Source: Leucogyrophana mollusca (lineage: Eukaryota; Basidiomycota; Agaricomycetes; Boletales). From it: a stretch of DNA of 64,000 nucleotides. Below are positions 1 to 12,667 of this stretch, piece after piece. The DNA lies in NCBI GenBank assembly GCA_021014945.1, contig MU266484.1, forward strand, positions 1 through 64,000, written 5' to 3'. Position 1 is the stretch's first letter; every line of letters starts with the position of its first letter. A model generated the notes under the pieces. It was not told the origin of the DNA and made no database searches. It worked only from the letters and a program-made list of their open reading frames with translations. Position numbers and translations under genes: made by a program.

Positions 1-371
1 TGGTACCCAGGTTAGCATGGGTATCTATCTGATTCACACCGCTAATCACTGAGAGGCGCACTATCACCATGGGAGGTTCAGGTAAGGACCCCACAACTAC
101 GCTCCGCAGATGGCAGCGGAAGAGCCTCGAATGCAAGTATGATATTTGGTGGCAAAGCATCTGCACTCTTCTAGCCATATTGCCTACATTTGTCATCGTA
201 ACACCCTCCTTAGTGGGGATGATAACTAAATATAAGGGCCGACCACCACCCAGCCCCACGATAAACACTTTTCAACTCCGCCTGGAAATATCAGGTCCTC
301 CCCGGTTTCCTGATGTTTCAGCTTATGCATTGAACCACCCCTCGGAGATCTTTGCACCGTCGATCTTAACA
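1..371. other. 5' flank of IMP4
   Basis: No gene is supported here. An open frame starts at ATG 69, but it runs over the IMP4 start and first intron and resembles nothing. The stretch probably holds the IMP4 promoter and 5' UTR. Confidence 0.4.
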
Positions 372-1638
372 ATGGTGCGCTCTCTTTCTGAAGGATAATT
401 GTGCGACGCGCTTATAATTTTTCTCTAGCTTCGTCGACAAGCCCGCGAGCGCAGACAATATGTCTATGCCAAATCTCTTGAAGCCCAAGAGAGACAGACT
501 TATGAGCGGAAGAGACAGTTGAAGGACGCGTTGGCCTCTGGGAAATCTCTCCCGACTGAGTTAAGGAAGGACGCTAAATCACTTGGGAAAGATCTGGCAT
601 TTGATGAGGCCCAAGAAGGTGCGTCTTTGCCAGGTTTGCTAGGATGGACGACTGAGCACTCAGTCTTGCAACTCTGGTAGAACCATCAACTCATATCGAC
701 AACGAATACTCGCGAGCTGGAATACAAGACCCTAAAATTGTTATAACAACCTCCAGAGATCCAAGTTCGAAGTTGCTACAATTCTCAAAAGTGCGTTCTC
801 CTCGCATCGATCGACATGTCCACGATTGAGCCTCCAGTACATCGCAGGAAATGCGCCTAGTATTTCCAAACGCTCACCGCATAAATCGAGGAAATTATGT
901 CGTGAAGGAGCTCGCTGATGCCTGCCGTGCAAATGATATCTCAGACCTCATCATCTTGCATGAACACCGGGGTGTGCCAGGTAGACTCGAGTATGTCTGA
1001 GTAATGTCCGCGTAACCTCACACATGCACCTCCAGATGCCATGATTGTCTCGCATTTCCCTCACGGGCCGACTGTCTATTTCACGTTGCACAACGTCGCA
1101 CTACGGCACGACATCGGCACATACAAATCGTCAACGGTTTCTGAACAATATCCCCATCTAATATTCGAGCAGTTTACGTCAAAACTCGGGATGCGGATAC
1201 GAGACGTACTCAAATACCTCTTCCCTGTGCCGAAAGAAGATAGCAAGAGGGTAATGACGTTCTCAAACGAGGATGACTTTATTTCATTCCGGTGAGAGGA
1301 CGAGCTCCATCAATTCCGGTTATAATACCAAACCGACTGTGTTTGAACAGACATCATGTTTTTGTCAAAATCCCGCGAGACGTCCAGCTTGCAGAAGTAG
1401 GACCGCGCTTCGAGATGAAACGTGAGCATGCAACCCTTATTTGTGCTTACTACCTGCTCACAAGCAATGGCCCTCCGCAGCGTATGAAATACGGCAAGGA
1501 ACCATCGAGCAGACAGAAGCAGAGCGAGAGTGGGTGCTTGCTCACTATTCGCGGACCGCGAAGAAGCGGAGCATTTTATCTGGGCCGGGGCCGCGTACCT
1601 CTATTGAGGAGACCACACACAAACGAGCAAAGCGATAG
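372..1638 (+). CDS. IMP4: IMP4, U3 snoRNP Brix-domain protein
   Basis: IMP4 is a subunit of the U3 snoRNP/SSU processome and acts in the nucleolus during 18S rRNA maturation. The first coding exon appears to be only the ATG (372-374), followed by a GTGCGC...CTAG intron (375-428). The next exon reads [20 protein letters not shown], which matches the start of the family (MLRRQAR...). Later exons carry the Brix domain, including [16 protein letters not shown] and [19 protein letters not shown] (the latter created by splicing), and the C-terminal [17 protein letters not shown]. There are about seven coding exons with stop TAG 1636-1638, and the length (about 290 aa) is usual for the family. It is convergent with the aminopeptidase gene. 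Family assignment is secure; exact splice sites are by eye. Confidence 0.93.
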
Positions 1639-1848
1639 CCGCCAAGTAACTAGTTTTCCCTCGATGATCTCTAGACATGGGTGGCCTTTCAGAGGCTTGC
1701 AGCTCTCCGCGATTACAGCCCAGTTTTCGCAGCATATCAGGCCAACTCACGAGCGTCGTTGTCAGTGCCGATATTCACTTCTCAGATCACAAGTCGGTGA
1801 ATGCATTGGCATATTCTGCACATTTAATTTGCTACACATCTGCTCTTC

Positions 1849-3637
1849 TCAATCTACGGTGAGCGCTCGGTCAACTTCGGGGAATCCTTCGAAGAAGGAA
1901 CTAAAAAGGTCGATTGCATGCTGGACGTCATGAGAGCCGGCGGTCTCGCGGATGGAATGCATAGACAACATGGCATTGCCCACGTCGATGGTACGGAGAC
2001 CCAGCTTCGACAACATTGGGCCAACAGTAGATCCGCAAGCCCTGAATGATGCTGAGTTAATACCAGTATTATGAGGGCGAATTTTGCCACCCACATATCA
2101 TTACGGACTTCATACTCCTGAACATTCCCTCCTTTGCGTTCGACGAGCTTCTTGACGAGGAAAGTTCCGATTGCGTCACTAGCATATCTCTGTTTCGCGT
2201 TTGTCTTTATTACGATACCACCATTCATACTGGGCTTATGGTTCTCCTCGTGTTTTGAGGTGTAATTGGGGTGGACGGCGTGACCCATGTCGGCGGAAAT
2301 CAAGAACGACCGAGCGACGGACTGCGATAAGAGCGCAGGTGTGGGAGAAAGCCTCTCAAGGAGGGATGGGATCAAGGAAGACTCTGCTCCGGATGTAGAG
2401 ACGCTGCCGATTTCTTCGTGGTTGAAGAGCGCGATGCAATTGACATTTCCTTCGAGGGCGGTAAATGCTGGTGCAAGGACATGGCCGGAAATGGCCTCCA
2501 CGGCACAGAAGCTACGACCCAGGTAAATGGGTGCTAGTCCAACGGTGCTAGTGTTCTATCACTCACGAGGAGACTAAATTGTCCATTCGTGCACTGAATA
2601 TGAATTCGTTGTTGACCCCTCCAAGAACAGCGGGCTGGGTATCATAGAGGGATCTGGAAAAGCCAAATTAGAAAAAGTTTGGTGCGAGACCATTACGCGC
2701 ACAATTCGAAATCGTGGATCTCTTCCGGAGCAACTGATAATTCCTCCGCAAGAACCGATAGGAGAGCGGGGTGATGGTTGCCTTGGATGCTCGCAGCCGT
2801 CGTGTTGACCGTTGGAAGCTTATCTGACTCTTCATTCCCAGAAGGTGAGTTTAACTGACCAGCAATCAACCCGAGGACGGGAACAAATTCAGTCTCCTGG
2901 TTGAACTGGAAGGAGGCATTGACATCTCTGTCCACTTCAGCCGTCGCTCAGTAGTGGTCATTTGATAATATGCACTGGATACTCACAGTGGATCGCAAGT
3001 GTGGGGATACGCAGGAGAGGCCTGTCGATCTTGACGAGTTTGGAGTGGAAGCTGCCATCCTGCTGTGTAACTACAATTCTCCCTGCTAGTGACAGGTCGC
3101 GGTCGAGCCATGAGTGCCATATGCCGCCACCGTATGTCTCCACACCGACTTGAAGATATCCGGCCTTCGATCGTTTGGAGATCGGCCGTACCTAGCAAAG
3201 TCCGATCAGAACACAAGGCTGGACACAGATCTTGCTAACACACCTTGAGATTGGGGCTGTCTACATGTGTGGCCACGATAGACAGGCCAGCCCCTTGCTT
3301 CCAATTGTTGGGGATAGTGAATGCGAGTAGAGAGCTCTGGTTCCTTGAAGATTGTCAGCAGATCGGTTAGAATTACCCCCAACTTACTCACCGCGTGAAG
3401 TAGTACTTCCCCTGGGGTTTCAATTCTGTTTCCCAGTCGTCCTTTTCCCTAATCTGACAGGCAAAAGGCAGTCAGTGGGTTATCCGACCTGATTGGATGA
3501 TTGGCGATCACCTTTCGGAAGCCAGCAGCCTCGAGACGCACTGCAGCGTTGTGAACGGCGTGGAATGGCGTCGGAGACGCATTTACGAAGGTAAGAAATC
3601 GTTTGGCAGCCTCGGGGCTCGTTGGGTATAGCATCAT
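1849..3637 (-). CDS. Aspartyl aminopeptidase (M18 family)
   Basis: This is a metallo-aminopeptidase of family M18 (DNPEP; yeast Ape4/Lap4 relatives) that removes N-terminal Asp/Glu. The start MMLYPTSPEAAKRF precedes the family-typical FLTFVNASPTPFHAV. Metal ligands are visible in order: VATHVDSPNL (His), the NHEEIGS pair of glutamates (about 2420), and SADMGHAVHPNY (Asp). The C-terminal exon has ACGSTVGPMLS and the conserved MLSMHSIRETAGSHDV, with stop at 1849-1851. The gene is split by at least six short introns, one of which separates VRNDM from ACGSTVGP. No obvious vacuolar signal is seen, so a cytosolic Ape4-like role is more likely than Lap4; this is inference. The ATG could be either of the two adjacent codons (3637 or 3634). 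Confidence 0.92.
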
Positions 3638-3959
3638 TCTTCTAGGCCTTGACAGCTGAGAACAAGCAAGGGACGGCGGCGCTCTTCGAGTTATATCTGG
3701 TTTCGAGGAACCGTAAGCGCCGTCGAAAGAAAGCCGCCATCCTCGTGGGCATCCTGCGTAAATAGTTCGTACCTGAGTAATTCTGCGAGCCTGAGCAGCT
3801 ACTTGCTAGAACTAAGCACGAGGACAAGCACCTAATTCAAATTGAAGCTAGGAGCACGGTGAAGTGCTGTGGAAAGAAACTACCATTCTTGGCCCATATC
3901 TTTTGGCGCATAACATTTTTGAGAACTGACCGACTCGATCACCCCAAACTACTTGCGCG
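3638..3959. other. Divergent promoter region
   Basis: This 322-bp gap lies between the divergent aminopeptidase and UTP12 genes and should contain both promoters. I see no strong TATA box and no credible ORF. Confidence 0.4.
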
Positions 3960-6900
3960 ATGGTGCAGAGCTATCTGCGCCATGGGCCCACACAGGTATG
4001 CCTCGTATAAGGCTGAGAAGGCGCCGTTTTACTGATACTACTTGGAGGCTTTTGGGCTGATCTGTAGCTCTTCTTCTAACTCGATATACGATGGCAAACT
4101 AGCCTATGTGCCCGCACTGGAGGATGTCCTGGTATGGGACATGAAAAAGGGTCAGATGGTGCGGCTATGGTTTCATGCCTGTATCCTCTCAAATGACACC
4201 TTGTCTTCCAGCGCGCAATGTGGCACGAGACTGGGCACAGAGCTGAGGTTACATGCATTTTGCGCTCTCCACAAGACGACGTATTTGCGGTCGGTTATGC
4301 AGACGGGTCCATTCGATTATGGAACAGTGCCTCCGGCTCCGTGATTGCAACTTTCAATGGTCATAAAAAAGCTGTTACTGCGCTGGAATTCGACTCTCGC
4401 GGCACAAGACTAGCATCTGGGTCGCAGGACACTGACCTGATCGTTTGGGACATTGTGGCTGAAGCGGGCCTCTACCGGTAAATACGCTGCCAGACAGTGT
4501 GGACTTTTCTGACATTCAACTAGCCTGCGAGGTCACCGAGATCAAATCACGGCCATTCGATTCATTTCACCCTCTGAACTCCCTTCCACATCCACTGGCT
4601 CACCTTCTCTTCTTCTGCTAACCACGTCAAAGGATACCCTCCTTAAGTTATGGGACCTGACTACCCAGCACTGCATACAAACAGTCGTTGCACATCGGTC
4701 CGAAATATGGACCATGGACATCGATACCGACCAAAAACTGATTTTCACTGGTAGCAGCGAGGGCGAGTTGAAGGCTTGGTCAGTCGATCATGAGGCTTTA
4801 TCGCAGGGACTGAAAGAAACCGAGTCCGGAGAGGTCGGCATCTAATACATCTCCGGGAGCGTGTAGTCTAAGCTTGTCTCCAGGTCAGCAAGATGATCCA
4901 CCCTGTTACTAGTCTTCCGCTAGCTTCGCGCCACCGCGTCTCCCAGATTTCTTTTCACCCCTCCCAGCCTTACGTCGCAGTCCAGTCTCATGACCGATCT
5001 GTTGAGGTCTTCCGCATCCGAACCGAAGAAGAAGTGAAGAAAAAGCAAGCCAGGCGCAAAAAGCGAGCGAAGGAAAAGAAAGAAAAAGACCTCGGCAAAG
5101 GGAAGGACAAGATTGTCGATCAGGGTGAAGAAGATAGTGCGAACATGGATGAAGAGATTAATCTGATAGATTTGTTCACGCCTTATCTGGTTGTGCGAAC
5201 CAGTGGTAAGGTCCGGTCATTCGATTTCGCACTCAAGGAGACTGGTTCAAAAGGGGGTGTCCATGTGGGTGCCCACACATCAAATGCCCTCCTTTTGTTT
5301 ATTTTCGAATCTATAGCTCTTTGTGGCACTTGCCTCAAACGCGCTGGAGGTTTATCACATACCTCAGCCAACAAAATCCAAGGATGAAACCCCTGAAGCC
5401 AGTCGCACCTTTTCTCTCGATCTTCCCGGCCACAGAACGGATGTACGGACGCTGTGTCTCAGTTCTGACGACCAGCTCTTAGCTTCGGCATCGAATGGTA
5501 ATCGTTATTCGGTGGGCGTATGTCCTAAGCTCACGCAATGTCGTAGGATCGCTCAAACTTTGGAACATGAAAACTACCGCATGCATCCGTACAATGGATT
5601 GCGGCTACGCAATCTGCAGCACATTTCTACCCGGGGATCGTCACGTAAGCGTTTCCTCTGGCTATCGTGGAAAATTTTCTGATGTCACGGGCAGATCGCC
5701 GTCGGGACCAAGTCAGGAGAAATCCTAATTTATGATCTTGCTTCTTCGTCTCTCTCCGAAACGATAAAGGCACACTCAGCAACCGTCTGGTCGTTACACG
5801 TCCGCGCTGATGAGCGGGCGCTTGTGAGTGGAAGCGCAGACAAAGAAGTCAAGTTTTGGGAGTTTGAAAATAAAGCAGTCGCAGATGAAGACGTGAGTCC
5901 CGCATTGTGGCTGCCTGCGGAAAGATACGACCTGGTGTTCTTTTTGCTAGCAAGGTCCGACCAGAAAATCTCTGACTTTGGCGCACACACGGACCCTTCA
6001 AATGTCTGATGACGTGCTATCCGTTAAATATAGTCCTAACGGGAAGCTGCTCGCCGTATCACTCCTGGACTCGACTGTCAAAATATTCTATCAGGATTCT
6101 CTCAAATTCTTCCTTTCGCTATACGGACACAAGGTATATATCCTGAACGCGCTTAAAGTCGTACGGGTTTAGCATCATCTTACTGTTTCATTTATCAGTT
6201 ACCCGTGCTCTCAATGGATATATCCGACGACTCGAAGCTTATTGTTACTTGCTCTGCAGACAAGAATGTCAAAATATGGGGACTCGATTTCGGAGACTGC
6301 CACAAGTCGATATTTGCACATGAAGAAAGCGTTATGCAGGTGCTCTTCGAGAAAAAATCTCATTATTTCTGGACAGTAGGCAAAGACAAGATGCTCAAGT
6401 ACTGGGACGGTGACAAGGTATGCCCACGACTGTGTATATGGCATACAAGGTATATAATCAACCCTCCTAATCTACTCCAGTTCGAAAACATTCAGAAGCT
6501 CGATGGCCATCACAGTGAGGTCTGGGCTTTGGCAGTCAGTCAGCAAGGCAAGTTCGTGGTGACAGGCTCTCATGATAAATCGATACGGGTTTGGGAGAAA
6601 CTTGACGAGCCAGTGAGAATAGTGATTTTCTGCCGTCGAAGTAAGCGAGCTAAACTTCTCTCCAGCTGTTCCTCGAAGAAGAGCGCGAGCGCGAACTAGA
6701 AAATATCTACGAGGCTGGACTGGCAGACTCTCTCGATCGCTCAGATGCCCCTATTGGCGCGGGAGATAATGCCAATGGGGATGCCTCTGCTGAAGCCGCC
6801 GCTGTAACGAAACAAACATCTGAGACTCTCATGGCAGGCGAACGCATCATGGAGGCGATCGACCTAGCCGATGGCGAGCGTGCTACATTCCAAGAATACG

Positions 6901-7467
6901 AAGATCAGAAAGCTCGTCTAGGGACTCTTGAAGCTGCCGGCTTGCAGCCGCCCCCGCGGAACGCTGTCTTGGCTGCATATGACCTGGATCCCGAAGCGTA
7001 CGTCTTGAGAGTTGTGGAGAAGGTACCAAGCACCGCACTACAAGATGCGCTGCTGGTTCTACCATTCGGCAAGGTTGTGTCGCTAATGAAGTACTTGGAT
7101 CTCTGGGCGCAGCGGGTTAGTCCACCGGGTTGAGTACGACTCCTGGGCTGACGACTTTACACAGGGCTGGAACATAACTCTAGTTTCACGAATCATATTC
7201 TTCCTGCTCAAGACGCACCATCACCAAATAGTAGCGAACCGGATCATGCGCACCGCGTTGATACCCTTGCGCGTGCATTTACGCAACTCGCTCCGGAGGG
7301 AAAAAGATACCATTGGGTATAACCTAGCTGCATTGCAGCATATACGCCGACGAAACGAAGCTGAAAGGACGGCACAGTTCTTCGAGGAGGAGGATTTCGA
7401 TGAAGAGAAGGCTCGCGCTAAGATCGCAGAAGGTAAAAAGAGGAAACGTGTAACTGTCAAGGCATAG
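3960..7467 (+). CDS. UTP12: UTP12/DIP2 (WDR3), SSU processome WD40 protein
   Basis: This is a large WD40 protein of the UTP-B subcomplex of the SSU processome (nucleolar 18S rRNA processing). The start [12 protein letters not shown], then [11 protein letters not shown] after the first intron, is the family N-terminus. Many WD repeats follow, for example [59 protein letters not shown] and [16 protein letters not shown] Lys/Glu-rich segment near 5030-5160 ([16 protein letters not shown]) interrupts the propeller region. The C-terminal Utp12 domain contains [20 protein letters not shown] and, after an intron, [20 protein letters not shown]. The tail is basic and ends in KRKRVTVKA. There are a dozen or more exons. 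Two genes upstream is IMP4, another factor of the same particle. Confidence 0.94.
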
Positions 7468-7658
7468 GATGTGGGTGGTAAGCCTACACCGCGAGACTCT
7501 AAAGTACAGATTCAGATGGGTCAATATCTGGTCTAATTCTACTGCTCTGCAACCTGGGTAAACTGTATGCTCCAGTCATACTGTCTGTGGGCCCCATAGC
7601 GCGACGTCCCTGAATTCGACTCCTCAGCAGTGACCAGTAATTCAGAGGACATCGGTTC

Positions 7659-8584
7659 TCACCATTCCGTTGGTTCCGAAGCCAGCCGCATTTGCACGGT
7701 CAATATGCCTTCGTCCAGCGTCCCCAGTCGAGTGAACGCCTCCTTGGTCAAGTCAACGTGTTTTGAACCCTCGGCGCATCCCGCACAGGTATCGACCACT
7801 CGGACGAAAACACATGTCTTGTCGTTGTTGCAGACTAGTCAAACATCACAGGTGCTTTTAGTAATCAAAAAAATGGGCGGGCATTGACGATTGGAACATA
7901 CGCTCGAGAAACCCAAAGCACTTTGGTTTCTCCTTCCATCCGACTGCGGTCAGAGCTGCCACCATTGACTGGTCCTAGAAGGAAGTTGGTATGTTGACTA
8001 TACACTTGTGCAGAAAAGTGCTTCAATGTGAAACATACGGTTGGTGCCCATCCGCCATTTCTCCAGCAGCTCGGGTTCTCGAGGTCGTGACCTGTATACC
8101 TATGGTTGCGAAGAGGTTGAGGACGATCAGGTACTAATGGGTACGGTATTCGGACTAACCATGTAATAATAACGGGTTCAGGAATTCCAAGCCCCACCAA
8201 GCCTGCGACGGTGTGTACTAATCCTTTTACCGCCGCGCCAATGCCTTTCTTTGGTGTGTTTAGTTGTTCCCCCTTCGGTTGGCTCTTATGAGGCCTTGAA
8301 GGCTTCTTCGCTAATCTGCCTGGTGGTTGTTTTGGCAATTTCTTCTTTGCCGCTGTCGCGCCGGGCTTGGCGGGTGCTCGATTGTACTTGTAGCGAAGAT
8401 TTGTGACATTGACAGTCTGCCACCCGTCCCGAGGCTCGAAGTTGTAAGTGTTTTCAAGAGAGTGCTGCCTGGTATATAGTGTTTTGTCAACGATTGCCGT
8501 TGTGACGTTCATTATAGCTCCTTCCACCTGCGGAAGAGCGAAGCGTATAGAGATGAGAACCAAAAGACCTGCTAAGTGGTGCAT
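7659..8584 (-). CDS. Secreted double-psi beta-barrel (RlpA/expansin-like) protein
   Basis: The start MHHLAGLLVLISIRFALPQ looks like a signal peptide. A proline/lysine-rich linker follows (about residues 70-120, including AAKKKLPKQPPGRLAKKPSR). Splicing then gives a DPBB core: ITWYTGHDLENPSCW, then GGWAPTDQSMVAALTAVGW, then LCNNDKTCVFVRVVDTCAGC and VDLTKEAFTRLGTLDEGIL. The DTCAGC and DLT.EAF.RL elements are typical of fungal RlpA-like/barwin-like DPBB proteins, some of which act on or bind cell-wall polysaccharides. Three introns are needed; the longest open frame reads through them and is not the real C-terminus. The stop TGA is at 7659-7661, directly after LASEPTEW. Exact substrate unknown. 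It is convergent with UTP12. Confidence 0.82.
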
Positions 8585-8835
8585 GTTGTGTGATATGTAT
8601 GATATATTGAGTTAAGCGAGAGTCTATAGTGATGGTGATAGGATAAACTATTGCTGGAGACACGTCGCGTGCTGAACCGTGATCACGTGCTTATTTACTT
8701 TCCGAATCCTGATGCCGGTGACTGACGTGAGTCAGCAGGCTTCACGGCAGCCACAATTGTGGACAACGGTCCCGGTTCAAGATATCCTGTGTCCGTGTTC
8801 TTCCTGATCTTCCAACTGTGAAGATAGGCTATGAA

Positions 8836-11800
8836 ATGCCCGCTGATACTTCCAAAGCTACAAGATCTGATGCGTCCAGTGCGTCCCGGCGTGCATCTCG
8901 AAAATTCTCCACAGAGGAAGAAATCGAACTAAAACGCGCTCGAGGCGAGATCTCTTGCGCAGAATGCAGAAGGTAACATATCCAAACGCCCCCTTTGTTC
9001 CGCACACAGTTGACGACTTCCTCCCTCAAGATTGAAGCTCAAGTGCGACAAGAAACTGCCATGCGGATCGTGTGTGCGCAGAGGGTGCCCTACTATCTGT
9101 CCCAATGGTGAGCATACATTAATTGTTACCAACTCGAGTCTTCTGACATGCTACCGGCTAGGGAGCCTGTCTACAGGTCAGGGAACGCGGTGAGGGGCTC
9201 GGCTGTTTATGCGCCTGTGTTCAGCACTAATCATGCCCATGCAGCTTTGTTTTGGCCGACACAGAGCACCTGCACCGTAAAATCGCCGAGATGGGGCAAC
9301 GGATACGTCAGCTTGAGGATGCTTTAGCGATATTTCAAGCAGGAGTCTCCAGTGAAGTCCACCCTCTTTTAGTTGAAGACCTCCTTGCCATCAAATATGG
9401 GCCTGAAGCCCCTAAGTCTCCCGCCCCTGGTGAGGATAATGTCTCTGTTCCTATAGATGCTCTTGGTACCCTCACAATTGGTGACGGCGGCGAATCCAAA
9501 TACTTTGGGCGCTCGGCAGGCTCTGAGGTTGGCTTTATCTGCATGTTATGGACGCATATTTCTGACCGTTTATCCCGCCTTGCAGACATTATTCTTGGTG
9601 GGTGTAGTTGGGCATACTAATTACAAACATGATCCTTACTTTTCTTTGCCTGATGCTAGGCTGGTGCAGAATTAGGTTCTGAGTGGCAGCCAGAGGACTT
9701 TCCACAGGTCTCGGCCGACATAGCTCGACTGTCGGCTATCCTGCCGTTTGGTTTGACCGGTTTCGGCGATAACGAGAAGACCGAGGAAGTTTTGGAATCA
9801 TTGTTCGGGCTATTACCGTCATATCCCCGAGCAACCACTCTGTGCGAGACGTACATGGAGCAAGCAGCCTGGATATTCCGTCCTATACGGCGGGAGGAGC
9901 TTATAGACGACATCTTGACTCCGGTTTATGCCGCCGCTAAATCTCAGAATGACAATAACTTGGACATCAAACCTGAAATCTCCCCTCACACGTTATCCGT
10001 GCTCTACCTGGTCTTTGCCCAAGGCGCTCTGATGGACCTCACACTACCTCCATATAATTCTGAAGCAGAGAACTACTTCCATTTGGGTCGTTTAGCCTTG
10101 TCTCTTCGCTCTGTCTTCGATCTGCCTACCACACAGACAGTACAAGCTCTAGCCTTGATGGGGTACTACCACAGCAATGGTGGCAGGCGATACACGATTG
10201 ATGCGGCTTGGTCTGCCGTATCTCTTGCAAGTAAACTCGGTCAGAGTGTATGTGCCTTTAAAACTACTCTCATAGTGCTCATGTTGATTTTCTTGTCACC
10301 TCCACAAGATTGGACTGCGTACGCGTTGCCATTACCATACTGTTATATGTGGACCATTTACCCTCCTTTTTAGATCGCGACCCTGCGCGCTTTGGCATGA
10401 GTCCCAAGGTCGTTCAGAGACGGCGGACCTTGTTCTGGGAAATCTTCTCAGCTGACTTGTTTCACGTACGTGACTTGCCTACCTTATCATGGATTTCCAT
10501 GATGCGATCAAAGATGTTCTAGAGCCTCGCTCTCGGCCGCCCACCATCTATCCGATTGTCTTACACTGACTGCGAATTCCCAGAAGATGAAACTACCCGG
10601 CTGGATGATAAGGGGGAGATTGAAATGGGATGTAAGCTCGCCCACCACCTTATTCATGTCTACGATGAGCTAATCATAGGACCCCTTAGTTTGGCGGTGG
10701 AAGCATTCGTTTACGAAAGACGTTTTTGCGAATGTCCTTGAAACGACATTGACCGCCGCACCCCCGAGCTACGAGACGATTCTTGAACTCGACCGAAAGC
10801 TTCGGGAGAAGGTCCTACCACTTTCCTTAAACCTTTATCGCTCCAGCGCAAACGACGAGTTCAGCACTCCTTCCGTCTACATGCGTGGCCGTCTGCTATT
10901 CCAGTTCAGAACAACCAGTTGAGTCTCATTACTGGCATTCAACTATTAAGCAGTGCACTCAATCTACTCTCCAGCAATGCTCTATATACATCGCAGTTTC
11001 TTTGCCCAAGCAATGCTCGACTTTCCAACAAACCCCTTGCGTAGTCCTTACGCACCATCATTCTTGGCCGCCTATCGCTGCGCATCTGCCATCATCAAAA
11101 CCACCGTCTGTAACTTCCAGCAGTTTCCCGATTTGTTCTCGCGCTGGTGGACGATGTGGAACCACCTTTTCTCGGCTGCCGTCAGTGACTAACTGAGCAA
11201 CACCGATTTTTTCTGACCCTCTTTTTTCTGCAGATAATTGTCGGGACAATAGTGACGAGAGCTCCATCGTCCACGATGGCTCCCGCTGCACTGATTGAGT
11301 TAGATCTTGCGTTTGATTTATTTACTCGAGGCTCCGCTCGGTCCCCTCGGGCAGCACATGGCATGGTACGTTTCTCGATGACATTAGTCAAGCTTCGGCT
11401 TATAAGTTACTCCCAAGGCCATTTTGAGCAAACTAAAGACTAAAGCGTATCATGTATACTCATCATTTCGTAGTGGCGCAGTATCCTCGCTCGTCACTAG
11501 CCCCTCTGCTCTATTGCCAGAAATTGGTGGTGAAGACGAGCTTGCCTTGTTTGGCGGGCAGACGCGGATTCTCGTGAGCAAAATCTTGTCGCAGAAAGGC
11601 CGTCGGAAGACGCAGACCATAACGTCACCGATGCCCACCGAATCACCTCGGTCACCTGCGAGTTCGCCCCCCTCAACATCTGACGAAGGACATTCGCCAT
11701 CAAGCTCGGATCCTGTACCAGAAATTCACCCTTCTTTGGTGGATTATCTCTCAACCCTCCCTCCGCCATCCGCCCCCGCATCTTTACAAAACGGCTCCAG

Positions 11801-12131
11801 CGCCGACTTTTCCCGATTCCAGATGCCTCCCACTTTCCAGTCCAACATGCAAGTCGACCAGAGGTCCTACCCAACGTCCACTGTTTCCTCCCCATTTGCA
11901 CAATCACCATCCAATTCACTATTTAGCGAACCCTTTATGACTGGCTTTTCTAGCCCTGATATGTTTGAACCGCAATCTGGTGGACCAATGGAAAACATCA
12001 TACCCACCGCGGACTTCGGGCTGATGATGGCTGGAGAATCAGCCATGGATGAGCAGTGGATGTCATTCATGCGCGAATCGGGGATCTTGGACGGACATTT
12101 CAAGTTTAACGAAGCATCCATGAGCACATAA
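8836..12131 (+). CDS. Zn2Cys6 fungal transcription factor with middle homology region
   Basis: The N-terminus MPADTSKATRSDASS precedes a binuclear zinc cluster spread over two exons: ISCAECRRLKLKCDKKLPCG then SCVRRGCPTICPN. A short coiled segment follows (TEHLHRKIAEMGQRIRQLED, about 9260-9330), the usual dimerisation helix. The centre (about 9690-11200) is the alpha-helical fungal-specific transcription factor domain, with landmarks such as RATTLCETYMEQAAWIFRPI and AYRCASAIIKTTVCNFQQF. The C-terminal ~235 residues are Ser/Pro-rich with acidic patches and may be the activation region. The stop is at 12129-12131. There are many introns, and splice sites in the 10.2-11.4 kb part are the least certain. 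The target pathway cannot be told from the sequence. Confidence 0.88.
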
Positions 12132-12667
12132 CATAATGTAAGTCGCACACCACCTGGCAGATATATAGCTAATCTGGGTATGCAGGACGACGATAGCAAT
12201 GCACGCACATCACAAACATCCGGCTCATTTCATTTTCCATGTATTGTATGTGACTGTAATACTAATAGCGACCATGTTGTATTTGTCTAGACGATACATT
12301 TACATACTGTGTCCTTGTACTATATCAATGCAATCCCTGCAGCTTGATAAATAGATATGCAAGTCGTTGGGTGGAGCTGCCACGGGTACATTTTCATTTC
12401 GCCTGTCAGGACCGCGACGTCGATCATATCAGACCAGATCAGACCATGTGCCGGAAGCTATACCCCAATATTCACGCTTGTAGACGCTTGTTCAAGTTCC
12501 TTGGCCTTTTCCTCTCTGCAACGAAGTCCGAAGAGAAGAGCACCAGTGAGTCTATATCACAAACGTGATTCCCTCTCCAAAAGAGAATGACCGCAGTCAC
12601 AGCGCATCCTTATTGCAGACACACTGCCTTGTAAGAGTGGTGCTTTCGAGTCTCCAAGCTGCCCACG
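12132..12667. other. Intergenic region, TF 3' end to F-box promoter
   Basis: This 536-bp tandem gap holds the 3' UTR of the transcription factor and the promoter of the F-box gene. Short frames at 12344-12590 have no recognisable content. Confidence 0.4.

Noticed and set aside
1292..1933. 213-codon open frame on + overlapping the IMP4 3' exons
   Set aside because: It reads through IMP4 introns in the wrong frame and runs into the antisense of the aminopeptidase gene; composition is random.
11497..11919. 140-codon minus-strand frame inside the Zn2Cys6 regulator
   Set aside because: It is the antisense shadow of the Ser/Pro-rich C-terminal exon and has no family features.
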